This document shows, in pieces, positions 26,601 through 41,600 of a stretch of DNA of 64,000 bases. The position numbers and the translations under genes are program-made. Source of the stretch: Sipunculus nudus. Its lineage: Eukaryota; Annelida; Sipuncula; Golfingiida; Sipunculidae. The notes below the pieces were generated by a model that worked only from the letters and a program-made list of their open reading frames with translations, had not been told where the DNA came from and did not search any database. The stretch spans positions 33,171,558 through 33,235,557 of the forward strand of contig CM049310.1 of NCBI GenBank assembly GCA_026874595.1, given 5' to 3'. The stretch's first letter is position 1. The number at the start of each line of letters is the position of its first letter.

Positions 26601-29600
26601 CAAAATATGTTATACTTGATGAATAAAAATGATCAATTACTGGTATATATGATCTTAAAAAAAAACACCCACTCACACTCTCTACTGTTTTAACCACATG
26701 ATGTGATGACACCTTTAACTGTTTTCTTTGGCGTTCCACATGTTTAACAGATAACCCGAGTCACACTTGTTTCCTCTTTTGATAACTGAACTGTATATTG
26801 TCCTGGGTTTTCCCCTGATGATTGTCACCTCAAGCAAGGGCAGTAGTGTTGTAACAGGGAATCTGAAATACCTGCTTAGTCAAAAAAGTATTTCCATATG
26901 TTGAAATATCTTGGCAAATGATAGTGCAAGTTGTGTTTTGATGTGGTACAATCAAAGGTGTTACTGTTAGGTAAAGCTGGATTTCAGCACTTAGTTTAAT
27001 TCTGGCGGAAAATTCATGTTTTAATATACAGTAATTTTGTCATTAGAACTTGTAAAATTGAAAGAAATTTTAAATATTTTTTTTGGTCTGCTTACTAGAT
27101 TAATTTAATATATCTAGCAACAAAAGAAAGTCTTAACATAAAATGGTAAAAAAGATGAGTGTTAAACGCATGTGACTGTACTCTTTAAAGTAACTTTTTG
27201 CCCATGAATTTTCTTTACTCTTAAGTTTAAATTAATCAATGTTCCAAAGAAAAACGCACTAAAGAAAGTAGGTTCTATGATGCACAAAGTAGAATTTATT
27301 TTGATCACATAGACATCTACACCAAACACTTAGTGGTGACTACATTCTTGTGAACCAGATGACCTTTACAGTACCTGGCTTTCAAGATCTCTTGACCTGA
27401 GTGACCCAAGACCAATATATGTTTTACCAGGTGACCTCATCCCATACTGTTTATTTTGGCTGTTAGCTCTTATATACAAAAGAATGGAAACTTTGGCTAT
27501 GACTCAGGCAATTGATAGTTTTAGTTATGGGTCTTTCTATATGAAGAAACTTGTATACTTCTCATCAGTTTTCTTCAGTAGTATTAACAGGGAATACAAT
27601 TTAATCATCTCCTCCCAAGTGTAGTGACCTCTTACCTCATTAAATATGTGTGGGTTTTGCTTGAAATAAAATTTAAGCGAGATATATTTTATTGATTAAC
27701 ATATCTGTTGAGTTTTATATAAATCCATTTTCCTTGTAAGTTATCGTGATGAAACCACAAAGTAGCCTAATGACCTCTGACCTCATTAAATATGCGTGGA
27801 TTTCGCCCATAATTTAACTTGGGTGAGATAATCTGTTGTAAGTAGTTGTGGTGAGTTTTGAGAAAATCCATCAAGGCGCTGGTAAGTTATCGAGTTGACA
27901 CAAAGTTAACTGACGGTCGGATGGGTGGATGATGGGTATACCATAATACGTCCCATCATATACAGGCATATAAAAAGCTGCCAATGTCTTTCTTAACCTA
28001 CAGGCCGACAGGGCCATAGCTCCATGGAATTACATTTAAATCACATTATGTCATGTAAACAACAAAATAGATAATCATGACTTTGCATGATGCTCCAGAC
28101 TCTCATTATCAACTTATTTTGCTTAAGTGGCCTCCCATTTCCACAAATCATATTGAAGCCAATTAATAACTTTTGAGATAACTTGTAAACAGGCAAACAC
28201 TCTGACAGACTAGTGTCAAAACATAACCTATGTTCAACTGTATTTGTGTACAGGTAACGAAGTGATCATGATCGTGTTATTGATTCTGGTCATATGTGAC
28301 AGCACTTGAGGTGCTCCTATCACATGAATCACTTGATCTTTTACAAATAGATCTACAGCTAGCTAAACACAAAAAAGGCAGAAACAGATCACACAATACA
28401 CATACAGCTCTGCAATATTTTGGGATTTTCCAGTTAAGGCTGATTATAAGGTCACATTTATCTGATATCTGACCGGGATCCAACTAACCACATAGCCTGT
28501 AGATTAATAAAAAAAACACGTTAGTTGAGCCAAAGGGGACTTAATAAGTGATAGTTACACAGGAAGGTTACTGGGCCTCACATCACACAGAGAATTAAGT
28601 GGAATTACATGTAACAGCGTACCTAGAAAGTCAACATGAGATAGAATTGGACCATGAGGAGGTTACTGGAACGTTTACGGAGAGGAGGACATCAGCGTAA
28701 TTTACGGGTAGGAATCCTGCATACACTATTGTTCTGGCCTGTGTATAATATATCATTTTGACATATATGGTTATCAATTCCTGTTTTTAGTCTGATCCTG
28801 TTTATAATCATCTGTGTAATATTAGCAGTATGTATCAGGGACTGGTGGTATGTTCACTTGTAACAGGCATATGCACTGTTAAATACTTTGCTGTTTAATC
28901 ATTGTTTATACAACATGTTATATAGTTATTTCTCAATAGCAAACCAAATGTGTTTACTTGATATTATTCATCTCCTTACTGTAACAGCTATGTGATCATA
29001 TATATGTCGCAGTGACAGTGTACATGGAAATCCAGATGAGTTCGGAACTCGACTATTTGAGTTGGGAATTCCAACGTAAACTGGTTAACTTCCAATAAAC
29101 TTTCATTATATTGTTTTTTGGAGGTTGAAGATTAAAATCCAATCCTTTCTCGTCGATTTTTTATGTTAGCTTCATATATTATATAAATACAAATAAGAAT
29201 TTTATTTACAGATCTGTAAACTAATTTTATTTTACATGTATGTGAATATACATTGGACGGTTTATACTGATAAACTAGGGAATTTATAAATCTGATCTCC
29301 ACCTCCACCATCACATATTAAAGTGCAAAAATAGAATCCTTATATTCAGGTTAACCTTTACTTTGGAACATTGCAGCAAGATGTTAACAAATAGTGCTGT
29401 ATCAGATGTAGGAAATGATATGTGTAAGTACAATAGCACCCCTTGATAAAAACCATTGTCCCAATGTCAGAAGTGTATCTGAGGTTAAGCAGTGCAGGAC
29501 AGTAAATCATTGTTAAGTGTTTGGGTCTCTTCAGGAGAGAGTCCTCAAGTCTGGAGTTAAATTAACCCCAGGGGGTTGAGGGAAAGTTGCTTTGTCCCCT

Positions 29601-32600
29601 GGACAAATTGCTGGCCTAATTGTCATAGTAGCGGAAGTAGATACAGTTGGGGATGGCTGGATTGACAGGATGCTTGAACAGAGGATGACAGGGTGAGGTT
29701 GGTGGGTATGTTTGGACTCATGTTGTGGTTTTGAGCATTTTACCAATAGGAGGAGGCCTGGGACTATAAATATCAGGAGCTAGGATGGTGACTCTCTATT
29801 CTGAGATAGTACCACAGCTACAAGGTGATAAATCTGAAAACGGGGAAAAGATGCCATCAGTATTACATATATTCAATCTGGTGAGTTGTTACCTTTACAT
29901 ATTGAACACTTGAATATAACCTAATTGGACCAGATTCCATATTGTGAAATGGTAGGGCCTAATATTAAAGCTACCCCCTGGGAGGGAAGTGAGGGTTTTA
30001 AGGATTGATGAGTGTATTTCTGTATCAATATTAAGGGTTTTTGGAGTGCTTTCATGAATTTTTCAGATTGCAGAAACATTAAGGAAGATATTTCTTTTCT
30101 TTATCTGACCATGTTTGCAGTTTGCAATAGATCTACAATATGGTTGGTTTTCCAGAACTTACCTTTGGTCAGAGAAATAGTTACAGGTGACGGATAGGCG
30201 CTTGATATTTATATGTCACTTTGACCTTATTTTCAAGGTCATGACCTGGGGAGGCTTCGTGCAATAGCTGCACAAATGCAGATACATGTCTAGTTAATAT
30301 AGATTTCAGAATATAATCATGCTGACATAAACAGGCTGTATAATATGGAATTTCATTATAAAGACTGCACCAGATTGGTCTGAATATTCCATTATCACAC
30401 AGGCTGAATCTTTTCATTTATTGATAAGGATGAATCTTGGACACACTGGCTTGAGGGATAAGTCCATTAGCATCACTTCCTGTAGATGGGTTGAATATCA
30501 GATGTTGACTCAAGGGATCATTATTTTTTAAAATTCTAGATATTTACTTAGGGTAAGTTGGTTCAGACAAGAGTTTTTAAGTTTTCTTTAGGTCAGTTTA
30601 CCTGGACCACTTGCTATCACAGATATCTGAGAGGTATTTTATGCTCTTCTGCATTGACTTAATGGGATGCCTGCAGTTATCTTTAGAATAGAGTATATAT
30701 TTTTCTACTGAGGCAAGTTTTTGTGCAGGTTTGCAGTGTGTTAACCACACTAACAACAAAAAGTGGGAAGCATCAAAACATAAAGGATGCATTATAAGTG
30801 TGGTGCTGACAGGTGCTTGATAAATGAAGATTTTCTTCACCCTTCCACCAGAGGTCTTTCCTACGCAAAACCAAAACCCAGTCAAGCACTGTCAGCTGTC
30901 AACCTTCAAAATAAAACTTTTGTTACATTTAAAGGAAACACTGTTACCTTCTGTTTACATTTGACATTCACATTGACAAGGTGATTGGTATGTGGTTTGC
31001 ACAAATATCACTCCCTGCAGCATGCATATGTGGACGATGCATGGACATGTGGACTATGCATACAGATTTATATAAATGGAAATGACCTGGTTAAAAACTC
31101 TAAAAGCAATTTTATGGATCATCTATGTGGACTTCACTCTTGGTCAGGGTCTTCACATGGACGATACAAATGGGACATGAGCCCACAAAACTTGTGGTCT
31201 TATGTAACAACACCTTGTCAATTACACCTCCACACTTCACAAAAATAAGATTATTTTACCTCCGCCAATTAGAAAGGTATTATGTTTTACCTGAGGTTAT
31301 TTAGTTTGTCTGTCAGTGTCAGAGATTTGCACAAAATAAGTTCTGAGCAGACTTTGATTAACTTTTCTGGAGGTTAGGATCCAAAGAATGCCTTCAATAA
31401 CCAAAAAATACTTTTAATTCTAAAGATGCTCTATGTTTTTGAGTATTGTTTGTGATATACAGCTATTTCTCTATCCGAGACCAGAGCTAGAACCTTTTAT
31501 CAAATAAAGGGGCAGCTGTGTTCTAGAGGTGACCTGTGCTGGAATTGTTGACAGCGACTGTTGGTACCCAGCTAAGTATGATTACTGTTCTGGTTGAGGT
31601 TCTTGTCTCTGACTACTGTCATGTAGTACTATAACATTCTATTAAGATATTGTATGTTCTTATTGTTCCGTTTTATTAGTAGTTGATTCAAATAAAATGG
31701 GGACCAGCACCACACAGATGATGAGGGGTTAGCACAAATTCTTATTGTGAGAAGCTGTTTCAGGTGAGGTTAACCTTCAATAACAGTCACCTGAGTGGCT
31801 GTGTGCCCCCACAAACAGCCTTGAGCTTCTCAAGTGGTCAGTCAAGATCACTGACCAGAGGTATATTTACACTGCTGGTCAGCTAGAAACCAGCAAGTAA
31901 ATTTCCAGAACAGCCAGCCACAACCAGAGCTGAATTACTCTCTGGGAGTCCTCTCCGGGCAAGCTGTTATTTAGTTATCCTTATTCTTGGTGGTTTGGTT
32001 TCTTCAGTGGGTCATTATGTGGTCTGGCAGGCTGAAAGGAAAACAAGACAGCATGTGGAGAGCATGTGTATACACCTCCCTCTGCTAATGCCAGTTATTT
32101 ACTTGTACCAGGGTGGTTATGTTTTCACCCATGTTTCTTTGTTTGTCTGTTGTTTAAGGTTTAAACTGGCCAACACAAAAGTTTGTCAGGGGACAGGACG
32201 GGGGTCTGGCAAGACCCCATTAAGTTTTGGTGCGGATCTAGTATGATTATCTTCCTTTGCCGGGGGTACAGGTTATATGGAGTGTCGTGCTAGTTTTTCA
32301 TATCATCTCCCAAATATAATCAGCTGTCATAGCTGCCAGACCAACAAGTCTGATAAAGTACAAAATTTCATCCAGCAGATGTCACCTGCAGTAACAGTTA
32401 TAAAATTTTTATGATAAGAGGATATATATATATATTAATAAGTCCTAATAAAACTTTAGACTGTAAATCCCTTAAATTATCATTGATTACTCACATGTGA
32501 ATTTTTATACAAACATTTCATATGACCTTTAGGTGTGGTTCAATTAAAAAATCAAGTTGGCAAGGAAATTTGATTTTAATGGCATTCAAGCAGTAAACAT

Positions 32601-35600
32601 GTAAAATTTAGACTTACATGAAAAAGACTCGCATAAATAATCAACAGTTCAGTTATGCAATTTGTAGGTACAGCTTTATTTAATTGTTAACATAAGTAAT
32701 TGTGTCTGGCAGCAATTTTTGAAACACTACCGGCAGTAATTTCAAGGGGTGTATTTTCAGGCAAGTCATGACTTCCTAATTTTGGAAACAAAAGTTGTTA
32801 AGCTAATGTAGATCATGGCACTGACATCATTTTATAAATATTGTTAGAACAATAAGTGTGGGCAAGTAAAGTGCAAGTTTATCAGATATATATAATAATA
32901 ATGGGATGTCGTAATTAAATAAATTTGACATTGTTTATTAACCTTCTGTAGCTCCCTTCACCCGATGACTACCAAAGCCTGTAAAGAATAGTAACCACGG
33001 TAGGTTATCAGATTTTCATATGGCAGAATATATTCATATTGGAGAAATGCTTCCAAAATAATCTTGCATAATAAGAATGATGAGACAGCGTGGGCTAGTA
33101 ATTTAAGTATTCAGGTGAGGGTCACCCATGTAGTTGATGCCAGTAACGCTTTTGTCTGTGTATTGACGTGTACATCGGTGAACTGAGCAGCCGGGGGAGG
33201 GCAGGGAATTAATTTTGGTGACAGAGATATAGTGCCAGCAAAAAAAGGAAGGCTTGGGCCCATAAAGCTTTTTCTTCATCCATGATTGATCACCGAGGCT
33301 GCCGTGAGCCCAGCGGGGCTTTGCTAGGGCTTTCAGAAAACACTATATAAGAAGCCATCACCAGAATTCACCATGGCTGAGTCTGTATGGTTCCATGCTG
33401 GAAAATTGGCCACTACTAATCTTTATAGAGATGCTGAATTTGTAATACCTAGTATGGCTTAATGTTAAATAGAAAGAACTCTCCAAATTCACAAGAAACT
33501 CCTTTGATTACAGATGATGGATGATGAAGCGTCACCAGTATTTTACTGGTTTATAGATTACAGTGATTTTTAATTTAATTGTGTGATGATTCCTTTGACA
33601 GTTACAAGGACACTTCCGTGAGGAGATTCATTAACACTGGCCACTTTTGCTGATGTTGAAGGCTCTCGTATCGATTTCTTTAAGGACATCTATCAGGGCT
33701 TGCTGATAAAAAGCTGTTGATGCTCTTCTAGAATTGTACACAACTGTCTATCACACAAGTTGATACAAATCTCTAAGCATCACTGAACATGGTTTCTTTT
33801 GTCTCTTACTGATACAGCTGACAAGTTCACTCATTTCCATCTGTTTTTCTGCCTGTATCTGAAAGAACTAGTTTTTCAACTTCTGTTGATATTTCTGCTA
33901 ATGTCTACAAGAACATGATTTTTAATTCCTGCTGATATTTCTGCTCACATCTAACTTATGTTTTTTTTTTCTCTTGCTGGTATATGTGGATCCACACATG
34001 CAAGAACATGTTTTACTGTCCTCATCTATGAAAACATTCTGACAGTGATTGGTTATATAAACCTGATGAGACAACTGGTTTGTATGTTTGTAAGAAGAAT
34101 TTGAAGTTTGCCTGGTAACTCCTGAGAAAATTGGCGTGTGTCTGTTCTTTTGTAAGTACTTGTGTCTGTATTGTCAGCATATAAAGTTTTGTTATTATTA
34201 TAACTTTAAGTATACAATACAGGTTGTTTCCAAACTGAAGAGAAATAAGTTTTAAGATAATGCAAGCACAAAGTTTAACAGTTATACAACAGAGTACAGA
34301 CATTTATTACATTGGACAGTCTTTCAGAATAATACAGTTAATGTCACTTTGTCAGATGGAAATTACTAAATTAGATCCAGTTTGTATAGTTTTATCTGGT
34401 TATATATGCATCTGATTGATGATCTGAAGAAACAAGAACCATGCCTCCAAAATGTATATGATTTAGGGATTTCCCTATTAATTTATATCACTGAAATGTA
34501 ACAGTTATATAATTTGGAAAGATAAAAGTGTAAGTTCAAAGCTTTTTATAATTTTGTCATCAGGGTAAGCACTTGATGTAATTATTAATTTGCTCAGTTT
34601 AATCATCTCTACTAGACTTGTTTTTGAGTTTTTATTGAGTTAATTAAATGTCTTTATTTAGTAATATGCCATTTCTGTGATGGATAGTGATCAATATAAA
34701 ATTATTCCCCCTACAAATCTTTGGGAAACATAATTAATCTGCCGTGACATCAGATTCCCAGGAGACTAGATCATTGAAGTGTATGTTTTTTGTCATATAA
34801 TTAATAGAGGATTGAAAATTCTTTTTGGTGCTCTCACAAATATTAAAAGATTTGTTTTTTTTTTTACCAAATATGGGTAATGGTACATTCACACTAGATA
34901 TTCCCTCCCTTAGCTGAACAGCCCTTGTAAAATTATCATCTCTGTCCACAAGTACCTGGGCTTTGTTCTTTTGGCAACATTATTTTTGTGGAACCAGTGG
35001 TAAACAGTTAGAACTAAGAAGGTTCATGGTTTAAAATATGAAGAGAAAAGCTCTTATTGTCATTTGAGTGTCCAATACATCTTTACTGAGGAGCCTGGGG
35101 CTATGGATATTAATTTTGAATTTAAAAAAAGTTCAAATTTACCTACTAACACTTGATGGTTATTTTACTTGTTTGCTATAGTTTAATTTGTCTCATTGAT
35201 TTAATAAATGAACACCTGTATTAATAATCCAGGATTCATGTTTTTATAATGCTCTTAACAATAGAGCAGTTTTCTGCACTTATAATTAACTACAGTAGTC
35301 TGGTAAAAACTGCCACTAAGACGAGATTACCTTAAAAAAGGGGTCCAGCAATGGAAAGTTTTCTTTTTGTTATCTTACTGCACTGCAGAGATTGCTTTGC
35401 TTGTGTTAAAAATAGACGATGCTGTGTGATCAGTATCCAAGATTTTTCAGGATCAGATCAGTTGGCTGTTGGAATGTTCACACTGGGAAGGGTGTGGTCT
35501 CATTGATGTCACTATATCTTAATATACACCACTTAAATATGCCCTGAATGCACAGATGTGGTGTACCTACAGAAACAAGGAAGGTAGTTCCTTCATAATA

Positions 35601-38600
35601 CTTAGTGTGACTGTATAATTGTATCCGCCAAAACAGAGTTTTGCGGATACTATGTTTTCAGCTGGCCGCCGCCGCCGCCGCCGCCGCGTAGGTGTCCGGA
35701 GAACTCCTCCGTAACCGCTGGGCGGAATTTTCCGAAACCCGGGATTATGTTCGGGTCACATGTGAACTGCTGCGCCCCGATTTTGTTTTGACCTCTGACC
35801 TTTCCTTTGCGCTCTGCGTCCGTTTGTGAGTCTGTTTCCACACATAAACCCACATATCTCGGGAACCGTTTGACCGATCAGGAAAATTTTTTTGCACAAA
35901 TGTAGCCCTCGGAGAGCTTTATAACATACACCAAAAATGGTGGCGCCACCTGCAACCATGTTTGCACAGTGTCCATCTGTTCGTCTGCCTTGGGTTAAAA
36001 TCACTCATATCTCTGCAGTGACTTGACTAATTCACCTGAAATTGGGCATGCGTAAACATCCTGGATAGCTTTTCTGATTTTATGACAGGTGGCGCCACCT
36101 ACATTCACGTTTACGCTGCAGACATCCAAGCTCATATCTCGGGAACCGTTTGACCGATCAGGAAAATTCTTTTGCACAAATGTAGCCCTTGGAGAGCTTT
36201 ATAACATACACCAAAAATGGTGGCGCCACCTGCAACCATGTTTGCACAGTGTCCATCTGTTCGTCTGCCTTGGGTTAAAATCACTCATATCTCTGCAGTG
36301 ACTTGACTAATTCACCTGAAATTGGGCATGCGTATACATCCTGGATAGCTTTTCTGATTTTATGACAGGTGGCGCCACCTACATTCACGTTTACGCTGCA
36401 GACATCAAAGCTCATATCTCGGGAACCGTTAAACTGATCAGGAAAATTCTTTTGCACAAATGTAGCCCTAGGAGAGCTTTATAACATACACCAAAAATGG
36501 TGGCGCTACCTGCAACCATGTTTGCACAGTGTCCATCTGTTTGTCTGCCTTCGGTTAAAATCACTCATATCTCTGCAGTGACTTGACTAATTCACCTGAA
36601 ATTTGGCATGCGTATACATCCTGGATAGCTTTTCTGATTTTATGACAGGTGGCGCCACCTACATTCACGTTTACGCTCCAGACATCCAAGCTCATATCTC
36701 AGGAACCGTTTGACCGATCAGGAAAATTGTTTTGCACAAATGTAGCCCTTGGAGAGCTTTATAACATACACTGAAAATGGTCGCACCACCTGCAACCATG
36801 TTTACACAGTGTCCATCTGTTCGTCTGCCTTGGGTTAAAATCACTCATATCTCGGCAGTGGTTTGACTAATTCACCTGAAATTCGGCATGCTTATACATC
36901 CTGGATAGCTTTTCTGATTTTATGACAGGTGGCGCCACCTACAATCAAGTTTACGCTGCAGACATCCAAGCTCATATCTAGGGAACCGTTTGACCGATTG
37001 GGCCAAAATTCTGCATGTGTATAAATCTCACATAGCTCTTTATCATACGCAAAACTGGTGGCGCCACCTGAAGCCATGTTTGCACAGCTCCCATCTGTTT
37101 GTCTGCCATGGGATAAAATCACTCATATCTCGGCAGTGGTTTGACATATCTGCCTAAAATTTTGCAAGTTTATACATCCCCGACAGCTCTCTTGATTTTA
37201 TGACAGGTGGCGCCACCTGCATTCTAGTTCATGCAGCAGATATCCAAGCTCAGATCTTGGGAACCGTTTGACCGATTGGGCCAAAGTTTTGCATGTGTAT
37301 AGAGCTTTCTGGATTTTTCGGTAGGTAGCGCAACCTACATACACAATTTGGCTGCAGACATCCATGCTAATATGCAACACTTCACCCGTTCCACTCTGAT
37401 TTAGGCGGATACAAGTAGTCGCTTGTCGACTACCCGTATTCTAGTTATACTTCTGCTGTCATGTGCTGATCCTTAAGACAGACAGACAGACAGGCGGACA
37501 TGGTGGAGACAGATGGACAGAGATATGATGAAAATATAACCTTCAAAAAGCTGCTTTGGCAAAAGTGGATGTGATTCTCATCTTTGGGAGGTAGGAAAAG
37601 ACCCCCATATTAAGATATTACAATAACTATTATTAGATATAGAATTGTAGATCAGTTCCTTGTGAAAAATAAATATCCATGGTTTCATGATTTCTTCTTG
37701 CCACAAGCCTTTGACAGTTTGAATCAAGTACAAGTATAAATTATTATTTATTTTTTTTTTTTTTTGGGGGGGGGGGTATTTGCTAGGCAGTTCCTTTTAT
37801 AACAATTAAAATGAAGGGGGGGGGGATGTACTTTAATTGATGTAAAAGTCAGACCATACTAACAGCAATGTGAAACACTACATTAGTGAAAACTTGAGTT
37901 TTCAAAACAAGATGACACAATTATCTGTAAAGGTGACATGTCACAGATCATTTCTTATATGTGAAAAAAAATATTCCATTCTGTGGAAAGGTGTATAATG
38001 AGTTATGGTATATAAACCAAGACTGAAGTTCAGTTTTGACATTTGGGCCTGTTTTTGGATGTTTGGGCCAAGGACAGTTGTAATTTTGAAAGAATAATTG
38101 TATCCACCAAAATGAAGTTTTGCGGCTACTATGTTTTTGACTGGGTTCCGCCGCCGCGGCATTCGTTTCTGGAGAACTCCTCTGAGACTACTGGACAGAT
38201 TTTTCCGAAACTTACAAAAATTATCGGGTCACATGTGAACTGGTGCCTAACCAAGTGACCTTGACCTCTGACCTTTCGTCTCTGCCCAGCGTCCGTTTGT
38301 GCGTCTGTTTCCACACATAAACCCATATATCTAGGGAACCGTTTGACCGATCCGGAAATTTTTTTTACACAAATGTAGCCCTGGAATAGCTTTATAACAT
38401 ACACAACAAAAGGTGGCGCCACCTGCAACCATGTGTGCACAGTGTCCATCTGTTCATCTGCCTGGGGTTAAAATCACTCTTATCTCTGCAGTGGTTTGAC
38501 TAATTCACCTAAAATTGGGCATGCGTATACATCCTAGATAGCTTTCTCCATTTTATGACAGGTGGCGCCACCTACATTCACATTAACGCTCCACACATAA

Positions 38601-41600
38601 ACCCATATATCTCGGGAACCGTTTGACCGATCCGGAAAAAAATTTTACACAAATGTAGCCCTGGGATAGCTTTATAACATACACAACAAAAGGTGGCGCC
38701 ACCTGCAACCATGTTTGCACAGTGTCCATCTGTTCATCTGCCTGGGGTTAAAATCACTCATATCTCTGCAGTGGTTTGACTAATTCACCTAAAATTCGGC
38801 ATGCGTATACATCCTAGATAGCTTTCTCCATTTTATGACAGGTGGCGCCACCTACATTCACGTTAACGCTCCACACATAAACCCATATATCTCGGGAACC
38901 GTTTGACCGATACGGTAAAAAATTTACACAAATGTAGCCCTGGGATAGCTTTATAACATACACAACATACGGTGGCGCCACCTTAAACCATGTTTGCACA
39001 GTGTCCATTTGTTCATCTGCCTGGGGTTAAAATCACTCATATCTCCGCAGTGGTTTGACTAATTCACCTAAAAATCGGCATGCATATACATCCTAGATAG
39101 CTTTCTCCATTTTATGACAGGTGGCGCCACCTACATTCACGTTAACGCTCCACACATAAACCCATATATCTCGGGAACCGTTTAACCGATCCGGAAAAAA
39201 TTTTTTACACAAATGTAGCCCTGGGATAGCTTAATAACATACACAACAAAAGGTGGCGCCACCTTCAACCATGTTTGCACAGTGTCCATTTGTTCATCTG
39301 CCTGGGGTTAAAATCACTCATATCTCTGCAGTGGTTTGACTAATTCACCTAAAATTTGGCATGCGTGTACATCCTAGATAGCTTTCTTGATTTTATGACA
39401 GGTGGCGCCACCTACATTCACGTTAACCCTCCACACATAAACCCATATATCTCGGGAACCGTTTAACAGATCCGGAAAAATTTTTTTTACACAAATGTAG
39501 CCCTGGGATAGCTTTATAACATACACAACAAAAGGTGGCGCCACCTGCAACCATGTTTGCACAGTGTCCATTTTGTTCATCTGCCTGGGGTTAAAATCAC
39601 TCATATCTCTGCAGTGGTTTGACTAATTCACCTAAAATTCGGCATGCGTGTACATCCTAGATAGCTTTCTTGATTTTATGACAGGTGGTGCCACCTACAT
39701 TCACATTAACGCTGCAGACATCCAAGCTCATATCTCGGGAACCGTTTGACCAATCAGGAAAAAAAATTTACACAAATGTAGCCCTTGGATAGCTTTATAA
39801 CATACACAAAAATGGTGGCGCCACCTGCATCCATTTTTACACATCTTCCATCTGTTTGTCTGCCTTTGGTTAAAATCACTCATATCTCTGCAGTGGTTTG
39901 ACCAAATTCCCTGAAATTCAGCATGCTTATACATCCCGCATAGCTTTCTTGATTTTATGACAGGTGGCGCCACCTACATTCACGTTCACGCTGTAGACAT
40001 CCATGCTTATATCTCTGGACTCATTCAACCAATCAGGAAAATTTTTTTACACAAATGTAGCCCTTCGATAGCTTTATAACATACACAAAAATGGTGGCGC
40101 CACCTGCAGCCATTTTTGCACAGCGTCCATCTGTTTGTCTGCTGTGGGATAGATCACTCATATCTCTGCAGTGGTTTGACTTTTCCACATGAAATTTTGC
40201 TTGTGTATATATCTTGGATAGTTTCAAATTACAGGTGGCGCCACCTACAATCATGTTTATGTGGAAGAGACCCATTCTAATATTTAACTCCTGTAACTCT
40301 ATATCCCCTTGCCACTCAATCCATGCCTTACTTCACCCGTCCTTCTCTGATTTTGGCGGATACACGTAGTCGCTTGTCACCCGTATTCTAGTTTTGAAAG
40401 TGAAAGTCATGACAATACATTATAAACGTGAATGTTCCGTGGAAAAATCATAACATCCTAATCTTTAGAATTTCATGAAAAGCTAATATCATTATCAGAG
40501 CATCCTCTATAGGCCAAGGCCATAGAATGAGATGGTGATGCATTTTGTTTTGTTAAGGTCTTTTTGTTTCCTCTTGTCTTAAGAATTAATATCAGTATGA
40601 CTGCATATATTTTCAAGTGTGAATAACACCCAGTGATGGCCATACAGTGTTTTAAACTACTCCTCACAATTACTCAGAAAACATCGCCAATTTAAGACTG
40701 AATTAGTCACACAGGTCAGAAAATTATTGTTCTCAATATCTCATTGATATTGCCAATATTAATTTATAGAGAGATGTGTTTGTTATTCTTGATAAAATCC
40801 CTATTAAATAGTAAACATCCTCATTTTTCTTAAAATACTTCATCTTGATAAATGATAAATTTTCTTTATAAATGATAAATTTTAACAATTATCTGTTAAT
40901 AACTTTGTTGGTCTTGTGTCACATACAGCAGTCTATATGCACTTATTCCTGGCTGTACAGATAATTAGTGTCAGCTGATTATATTTACTTCCACCAGTAA
41001 CTGTAGCAGACCTCTGTGTACCATGACCAGTTGTCATGGAAATGGGCCCAGCGGGCAGGCAGAGAGAAACCTTTATATCCCATGGTGATTTTTCACATGC
41101 GACAGAGGACAAAGGTGGATGTATTATAGCTGATTGTTTGTGGGTAACTGCAACCTGTTGATTCAGCTGAGGTCCCAGGACGTTTTTGGACCAGCTTTAG
41201 ATGACACTGCAAGAACAACCTTCTCAGTTGTCCATTGTAACATGTTTTTCAAGATCAGTCCTTCATATATATTTGTTTTGAGGCATAAATGAAAAATTTA
41301 TGATTTTTACCTTGAGTAAGATATCTGCCTTAAAAATAGTTCTGCAAGATGTCTGTCTGTTTTGCATGAGATTGTGGAGTTCAGTGACAGGCTTGTTGTA
41401 GTGTTATCCAGATTATTAAGTGATGTTGACAACCAGTGGCTGCAGCAAATGTTTTTGTTGTTACAGGTTTAGCTGGTCTTTGATTAAATGGTGAAATTTG
41501 TATAAATGGTGTTGTAAAGTAAAATGAGGTCATATCTTATAGTGCATTATAATATAACTTTTCTCCTGTTTGTCCATGGAGCCTACAGCAGCAGGAAGTC

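Larger units (their letters stand above)
23664..35616. other. First part of PKN intron 1
   Basis: About 12 kb of intronic DNA. Besides the entries given separately it holds a G13 run (25360-25372) and scattered repeat fragments. No internal coding exon other than the candidate first exons could be supported on either strand. Confidence 0.5.

Noticed and set aside
35650-40275. Series of 60-106 codon frames on the - strand
   Set aside because: They recur at the 280-bp repeat period and are products of the tandem units, not genes.
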